A DNA stretch of 64,000 nucleotides from an uncultured Enterobacteriaceae bacterium. Lineage in GTDB: Bacteria; Pseudomonadota; Gammaproteobacteria; Enterobacterales; Enterobacteriaceae. Below, one piece after another: positions 58,605-64,000 of the stretch. The stretch's first letter is position 1; the number at the start of each line of letters is the position of its first letter. The position numbers and the translations under genes were made by a program. The notes beneath the pieces are model-generated. The model was given only the letters and a program-made list of their open reading frames with translations. It was not told the origin of the DNA and ran no database searches. The stretch covers positions 62,001 through 126,000 of the forward strand of contig CAKZHC010000010.1 in NCBI GenBank assembly GCA_936920625.1, given 5' to 3'.

Positions 58605-59380
58605 TGAATCCGTTTGAATTCAGGCAGGGTAATACTCCGCTGTTAATCTCAATACCCCACGCCGGTACGGGGCTCACGCCGGAAGTCAGGTCCGGGCTGG
58701 CCAGTGCAGCGCAGGGACTCTGCGATACCGACTGGCACCTGCCCCGATTATATGAATTTGCTGATGAGGTGGGCGCTAGTCTGCTGGTAGCTAACTATTC
58801 ACGCTTTGTTATTGATCTTAATCGTCCGCCAGATGATAAGCCACTCTACAATACCGCCACCACCGGACTCTGGCCCGAAACGCTGTTTGATGGCACTCCC
58901 ATCTTCCGGCCGGGTAAGGGACCAACAGCAGAGCAGCGCCAGCAGTATCTGAGTGACATCTGGCAGCCTTATCATACACAATTACAGGACGAGCTGGCCC
59001 GAATCAAAGCCAGGTTCGGCTATGCCAGGCTGTTCGATGCACACTCCATTGCTTCGGTCATCCCCCGCTTGTTCGCGGGTAAATTGCCAGACCTTAATCT
59101 CGGCACCAATGCTGGTGTTAGTTGTTCACCGCTACTGGGACTCAGGTTGCAGGAGGTATGTGAAGCCCAAAGCGATTTTAGCTGGGTGGTAAATGGGCGC
59201 TTTAAGGGGGGATATATCACGCGCGCTTATGGCCAGCCAGCCGAAGGAATTGAGGCGGTGCAGCTGGAGCTTGCGCAGTGTAACTACATGGAGGAGGCTC
59301 CTCCTTTTGACTGGGACTCTGGCCGTGCACTTCGGGTACAACCGTTATTAAAGAAGTTAGTCACAACGTTCCTGAGTTAG
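58604..59380 (+). CDS. hutG: N-formylglutamate deformylase
   Basis: 258 residues. Hydrolyses N-formylglutamate to glutamate and formate, the last step. Conserved: PLLISIPHAGTGL, DTDWHLPRLYEF, FDAHSIASVIPRLFAGKLPD and GGYITRAYGQP. Coupled to hutI. This is the formylglutamate amidohydrolase type, not the ureohydrolase HutG. Confidence 0.95.
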   Translation: MNPFEFRQGNTPLLISIPHAGTGLTPEVRSGLASAAQGLCDTDWHLPRLYEFADEVGASLLVANYSRFVIDLNRPPDDKPLYNTATTGLWPETLFDGTPIFRPGKGPTAEQRQQYLSDIWQPYHTQLQDELARIKARFGYARLFDAHSIASVIPRLFAGKLPDLNLGTNAGVSCSPLLGLRLQEVCEAQSDFSWVVNGRFKGGYITRAYGQPAEGIEAVQLELAQCNYMEEAPPFDWDSGRALRVQPLLKKLVTTFLS

Positions 59381-59642
59381 CCGCCCCAGCAAATTTGCCG
59401 GATGACAGAACGTTACTAAAAATCTGTAACAGGTTTTTGGATTAGTTTAAACGATTTTGTGGAAGTAATGGCGGCACTGTTGTTGTAAAAATCCGATAGC
59501 GGGCTGGTATTGACTGTCAGTACGGATAAATCTCCCGCTCACAGTCGTGCTGTCTAGCTGCTGAAATAATGAGGGTAAGTGCCGGCTAGCCTTGCGCACC
59601 GGCAGAATTTTTTTATTACAGGTATCCTCAGGGCAAAGTATG

Positions 59643-59843
59643 TCAGGTGAACAGGGCCATTTTATCTTGTAACATTATCATATTATTTGCAGAGTCTGTC
59701 ATAGCCTGAAAATCTGATAGATATGTCGGTATCCCGCTAATTAACCGCCCTTCGGCATTGTGATCCTTTGGCAGGTCAAAATAGTGCCTGCATATATTAT
59801 TGATGTAAGTAAATTTGTGATCATTATTTTTATATGCCAGAAA
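59643..59843 (-). pseudogene. Fragment resembling a PAS-domain LuxR-type regulator
   Basis: An open stretch of 66 codons without a start: FLAYKNNDHKFTYINNICR, then HYFDLPKDHNAEGRLISGIP. This resembles the PAS sensor domain found in many enterobacterial regulators with a C-terminal LuxR helix-turn-helix. A TGA precedes it and the DNA-binding part is missing. Called on resemblance only. Confidence 0.35.
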
Positions 59844-60030
59844 TCATCATTTTCTCCATATATGTATTTGATGCATCGCAGTTGATAGCAGTGATGTCTA
59901 ATGTTTCTCCTGCCGGGGATGTCATTATTTTTTATTTTATATCAGTGCTCCTTATTGTTAACTGATAAGTGTTTGTGGTTAATAAATGCAATAACGGTAT
60001 ATCACAGCAGGGAATTCAAAGTTATTTTGA

Positions 60031-60049
60031 GTGTAGTGTCATACTACAC
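60031..60049. repeat. Short inverted repeat in the hut-lasso gap
   Basis: GTGTAGT and ACTACAC pair perfectly around 5 bases. No T tract. Could be an operator or a weak hairpin; nothing else supports a function. Confidence 0.4.
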
Positions 60050-60273
60050 CATTCGTACTGATCAGGCAGGGATCTGATAGTGAGACGACAAAACTTGATG
60101 ACGCAACGTTAAGAACAGCGGCTAGGGTCAGCAGGTAGCGGCAGTTAATATAATTGAAAAATCTACCGATGGCCAGCCAGTCTGGCTCAGCCTGGTTATG
60201 ACGATAAAATCATCCACATGCTGATCTGCCTTGAAAATACTGTCACTTACCATTTCACAAAAAAGCAGATTAT

Positions 60274-61986
60274 TCACGGCTGTTTTATGGATTCAAAGTA
60301 GCCACCATTAGTAATTAAATTAAAAAAAAGTTCCTCCATCAATCAGACAGCCACGCTCAAATACAAAAATATAGTCTGAATTTTCCATAGTGGTTATCCT
60401 GTGGCTGATATTAATGATAGTTGCATCAGGAAAATAATTTTTTATGTTGGTGTAAAGTACTTTTTCGTTGTGCCAGTATAGTGCTGAAGTGATCTCGTCA
60501 AGAATAATCAGTTCAGGAGGAGGGGCACGCAGAAATAGTCGGGCAAGAGAAAGGCGCTGTTTTTGTCCTCCAGACAGACGGGTTCCCTCATCACCAATCT
60601 GCATGGAGAGTAATTCGTTTTCTGATAAATTAAAATCATCACGAAAACAGGATAAAGCTAAAGCGTGAATAATTTGATCATGCTTTGCGTGGGGATTAGC
60701 AATCTGCATATTGAATAATATAGTATCCATAAAAATTTTTTCACTTAACCATTCATCAGTTACAATTTTAATGTCGTACCCACCAAACAGTATTCTTCCT
60801 GAAACAGGGCTTAATGTTTTGTTGATCAACTCAGCCAGCGTAGTTTTTCCAGAGCCACTTTTCCCTGTGAAAGTAACAAAATTTCCAGCTTTAATTGATA
60901 AATTAATATCTTTGAAAAGATAATCCTCATTCTCATTATACCGAAAGCGAAGAGAATCAATTTCAACTGACGGAGTGAAATTTTCTTCATTATTTCTATT
61001 TATGATATATTTCTGTTGAATTCCATGATCATATTTGAGGATGAAATCGTAAATAAAATTCTTTGATTGTTTTATCTCTGTCATCACCTCGCTTATATTT
61101 TCAAGAGGAGATGACAAGAGAATAATATAGGATGACATCATTACAAAAAAAAGGACAGAGTAATCACCTGAAACAACATAGTGGACAGTAAGTATGAATG
61201 CCACATCAAAAAAAATTATATTAATACATGAGGTTGTTAAGAAATAAAATCTCCAGTAGGACAATTGAATGCTGGCATCAGCATCGAGATATTCACGGAA
61301 TTTCCCAATAAAAAATCAAAACTATTGCAAGCCCTTACAGTTGAAATATTTTTTACAAAATCAGTCAGGCAGCTATAAGTTTTAACGCCTGCATCCATAA
61401 GTTCTGTACGATAGGTGATAAGTTTAGAATTAAAGTACTGGCCAGCAATCAGAAAAATGATAGCATAAGCAAGTATAGATAAACCCACCAGATAACTTCC
61501 ATAAGCCATGATGATAAAAAAAGAAAACGTAATCTGTAAAAAAGGGGGTATTACAGAATAAGAAATATTTCTAATCAATGAATGAATTTCATTACTTGCC
61601 TGATTAAGGCGTTGTGAGATATCACCAGTATTCTCATTAATATTTTCTTTTGTTTTTTTTAAATATAGATAGGAAAAATATTTATATGATAATATTTTAA
61701 TAGACTCTATACGCACATAACTTCGAAATAATGTGTTGATAAATAATAAAAAATTTTGCATGGCCATAATGACAATGTAGCTCAATGCAACAAAATAGAT
61801 AACCGTTATATTCTCATTATAACTTGGTGAAATAAGAATTTTTGTCAGCTAGGATAAAAGAAGAGGAAGAATGGATATAATTACAGACATGATAACAGGA
61901 ATAATAAATATCATAACAATATGAAGGCGAGTGTTATTATCAGCCTTTTTTATGATCTTCTCAGTAATAAAAAATATTTTCTTCAT
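60274..61986 (-). pseudogene. mcjD: McjD-like lasso peptide export/immunity ABC transporter, broken
   Basis: Starts at the ATG at 61986, overlapping the mcjC stop. Reading through, it gives about 570 residues (McjD has 580): six-helix membrane domain, then ATPase with GKSGSGKTT, LSGGQKQRLSLARL and IINISHR. Lesions: TAG at 61851-61849 within the first membrane helix region; loss of one T in a run near 61310 (restoring gives DFFIGKFREYLDADASIQLSY); one extra T near 60322-60329 (restoring gives GTFFNLITNGGYFES before TGA at 60274). Also WLSEKIFMDTILFN lacks about 9 residues around the Q-loop glutamine, and SALD is SALY. The homologue exports the lasso peptide and protects the producer. Confidence 0.88.
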
Positions 61987-63591
61987 TCTATATCCTTTTC
62001 GTAATGATCATAAAAACATTGTAGCATGTGAAGTAATATAATTTTATCAATATGATCATCCAGTGTGACAGAGATATTGTAATCAAATGAATCATCTAAT
62101 TTCTTTTTGTCTAATTGACATATCTCAGCAACACTACCATTTAATATTGAATGCCTGATAGCTTGTTCATTATTTCGTAAAGCTTCAAATATGAAATGAG
62201 AAGATGATCACTTTCTAATATCCATGAATTTTATATCACCAAAGGCTCTAAAGGCTTTTTCTCTCATATAGAGACGATCACACTGATGGTTAAAATTATC
62301 CTTATAATTCTGGCTTAGCAGGCTTATAAATACATTAGGAGAAAGAAGTGGGCTAATTATATTTCCTTGCCCCTGCATAAACAGAGGAACTGTTTCGGTC
62401 ATATAAATAATATCACTAAGATGATCATAGCTAGCAGTTCCCGGAGTGAGCTCATGCAGCCATGGATGTTCGTATTCACTACGTGATGTCTGTTTGAGTT
62501 TTTTGAATCTTTGCAATTTGCGGTACTGATTAATATTTTGTCGAAATAATTCAAAAAAAGGCAGAGATTTTAGTTTACTTAAATCAAATATTTTGCGATA
62601 AGCAGTGTATGGCTTTTTTTTATAAAAATACTCTGCTCCTACATGATGTGAAGGATTCTGCAGAAAGACAGAATCACCTCCATGTCCATTAACAAAAAAA
62701 TGATTATCATCAATGAGGCGGTTATGATAGTTTTCATTGTTGATAATTTCTTCGCACACAAATCCCACATCTAAAGGTGATGAAATATTATTAATAGGTA
62801 TATATGCTTTATTTCTAAGCATTTTTTTCTCAGAAATGTATAAGTTATACCATATTTTTCACAAATAGTAGAAACTAATGATTTTTCATTATCTATTTCA
62901 AATTTGTATGGATCTATATGGTAGACATCAAATTCTATATCTGTTTTATATAAAAGATAGAAAATTAATCTTGAATCAAATCCTCCAGACAGATATAGGC
63001 TTACCCTTTTTTTATTTAGCATATATTTTAAAGTGATTTCTATTTGTTCAAGAATATCTAAGGTATCGTCGTTGATGGTTTTTAAGAGTTCTTCTTTTAT
63101 TCCTGAATTCAGTAAAAAAGTTTTCATTCCTGTCTGAATTTTTTTTACTTTTTTGAACGGGGAAAGAAAACTAGTAGAGATTTCTCTATCCAGAAACAAT
63201 TTGCAGTAGGTTTCATCGGCAGAAATTGATGAAAGAAAAGGTCTGATCAGTTTTATATTATCAGATATCCATCGCTATGTATATGATAATAAATATCAAT
63301 ATTTCTATATATGCTTTTAATTACTGATATATTATTCTCCTTGATTAGGATCAAAGCATATCCCCCTCCGGCAGTTTTCAGTATTTCCTCTCCAGAATGT
63401 AATATCTTATTCAGATCAATTCTTCCATAGCGATTAAATGGAAAACCAAATAAAATATAAATACAGTCATCTATGATTTTGAATGTAATTTTCTTATCCA
63501 AACAGATCCGGTATGAAGAATTCTCAATATATTCATTATGTGTATTATAATCATTCTTAGGAATATGAAGGCGTTTGGGGATTATAAGCAT
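61983..63591 (-). pseudogene. mcjC: McjC-like lasso cyclase (asparagine-synthetase homologue), broken
   Basis: In microcin J25 McjC activates the ring Asp/Glu side chain as an adenylate and closes the macrolactam. ATG at 63591 shares its A with the mcjB stop (TAATG), with GGAG 6 bases before. Visible: N-terminal amidotransferase-like domain to 63253; ATP-binding SGGFDSR; NGHGGDSVFLQNPSHHVGAEY; and a C-terminus SSSHFIFEALRNNEQAIRHS ending at 61983. Lesions: a frameshift near 63265 (YLII-stop; other frame ISDNIKLIRPF), one A missing from a run near 62821-62827, and TGA at 62210-62208 before SSSHF, where McjC has Arg, consistent with CGA to TGA. Confidence 0.88.
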
Positions 63592-64000
63592 TATAACTCC
63601 ATTATTACGCTTAGTTTTCCACATAATTTTACATCATCATTAATTATATTACCATTGCACTCTACCCATGCATGGCTGAAGAAAGGTCGTGTTCTTACTC
63701 CGAGTATTAAATTTTCTACGACGCCCATTCTGTTTAGAAGTGTTATTAAAGCAAAAGAATAAATCAGGCAATTATTCTTTTTTGAAAAGAGATAATAAGC
63801 ATTATTTAATGTGCTTATGGTTCTATTAATTATTTCAGAATCATATTCTATGATGTATTTTACTTTCAATCTATTAAGGTAGTTATAAATACCCTGTAAT
63901 CCTCCTCTGGAGATAATCCTGTTACAAATCCATAAAGTATATATAGCCAGCAACCTGTTGATATTGAAATGTGACTGAATCATTGTCTTAGGTTTTAGCC
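63591..64000 (-). CDS. mcjB: McjB-like lasso leader peptidase, 5' end beyond window
   Basis: The frame is open to the window edge: 5 codons (LKPKT) precede the ATG at 63983, so the gene probably continues upstream, as 208-residue McjB does. The visible part is the transglutaminase-like C-terminal domain that cuts the leader from the precursor. The Cys-His-Asp triad appears in NNCLIYSFAL, FFSHAWVE and NIINDD; the end DVKLCGKLSVIMEL resembles the McjB end. No lesion visible. The recognition (RRE) part would be upstream. Confidence 0.85.
   Translation of the reverse strand, partial: LKPKTMIQSHFNINRLLAIYTLWICNRIISRGGLQGIYNYLNRLKVKYIIEYDSEIINRTISTLNNAYYLFSKKNNCLIYSFALITLLNRMGVVENLILGVRTRPFFSHAWVECNGNIINDDVKLCGKLSVIMEL

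Larger units (their letters stand above)
59381..60273. other. Gap between hutG and the lasso genes
   Basis: About 890 bases with no intact gene; GC falls markedly from about 59640 on, marking the edge of the AT-rich island. It holds a possible regulator fragment (59643-59843) and an inverted repeat (60031-60049), listed separately. No lasso precursor was found here. Confidence 0.5.

Noticed and set aside
60128..60253. 41-codon frame (MVSDSIFKADQHVDDFIVIT...) just after mcjD on the same strand, considered as a lasso precursor
   Set aside because: No ribosome binding site, no Gly-start core with Glu/Asp at ring position 8 or 9, no leader Thr at the penultimate position; downstream position is also unlike mcjA.

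Overview
The window looks like a chromosomal segment of a gamma-proteobacterium of the order Enterobacterales, most like the Erwinia/Pantoea group. Gene order is largely that of the Escherichia coli sucABCD-cyd-tol-gal-mod-uvrB-moa region, and the proteins are close to their E. coli counterparts. The species cannot be named from sequence alone. No insertion sequence, phage or CRISPR array is visible. There is one tRNA gene (Lys).

Layout: 1-2880 holds the end of the 2-oxoglutarate dehydrogenase/succinyl-CoA synthetase operon (sucB'-sucC-sucD). 3699-6550 is the cytochrome bd oxidase operon (cydABX). 6816-12223 is the Tol-Pal cell-envelope operon (ybgC-tolQRA-tolB-pal-cpoB), followed by tRNA-Lys, ogt, pnuC, zitB, ybgS, aroG and gpmA. 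18251-21476 is galTKM. 21931-26663 is the molybdate locus (modF, acrZ, modABC). Then come ybhA, pgl, ybhB, a dead curA, uvrB, ybhK, moaABCDE, ybhL, ybhN, clsB, ybhP, ybhQ and rhlE. 42922-50702 is a mosaic of ldtB, a GH15 glycosidase, yohD, yohC, dld, idi and the tiny yohO. 51030-59380 is a complete-looking histidine-utilisation (hut) locus of the HutF/HutG type, with HutC operator-like sites.

The most unusual part is the AT-rich end, 59640-64000. It carries, on the minus strand and in the order B-C-D, genes resembling the microcin J25 lasso-peptide genes mcjB, mcjC and mcjD. mcjB runs off the window and is intact as far as visible. mcjC and mcjD carry frameshifts, in-frame stops and a small in-frame deletion in the ATPase. 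The precursor gene is not visible and may lie beyond base 64000.

A second theme is gene decay and loss against a conserved backbone. moaA is frameshifted by a 4-bp tandem duplication although moaBCDE are intact. hutH lacks about 45-48 internal residues. clsB is split by a frameshift. curA is a remnant. ybgE seems degraded. nadA, modE and the bio operon are missing from their usual positions. This suggests a lineage undergoing genome reduction, for example a host-associated bacterium, but that is inference. Some single-base homopolymer indels could be sequencing errors; the substitutions, the 4-bp duplication and the larger deletions are harder to explain that way. Protein-family comparisons are from memory, not from a search.
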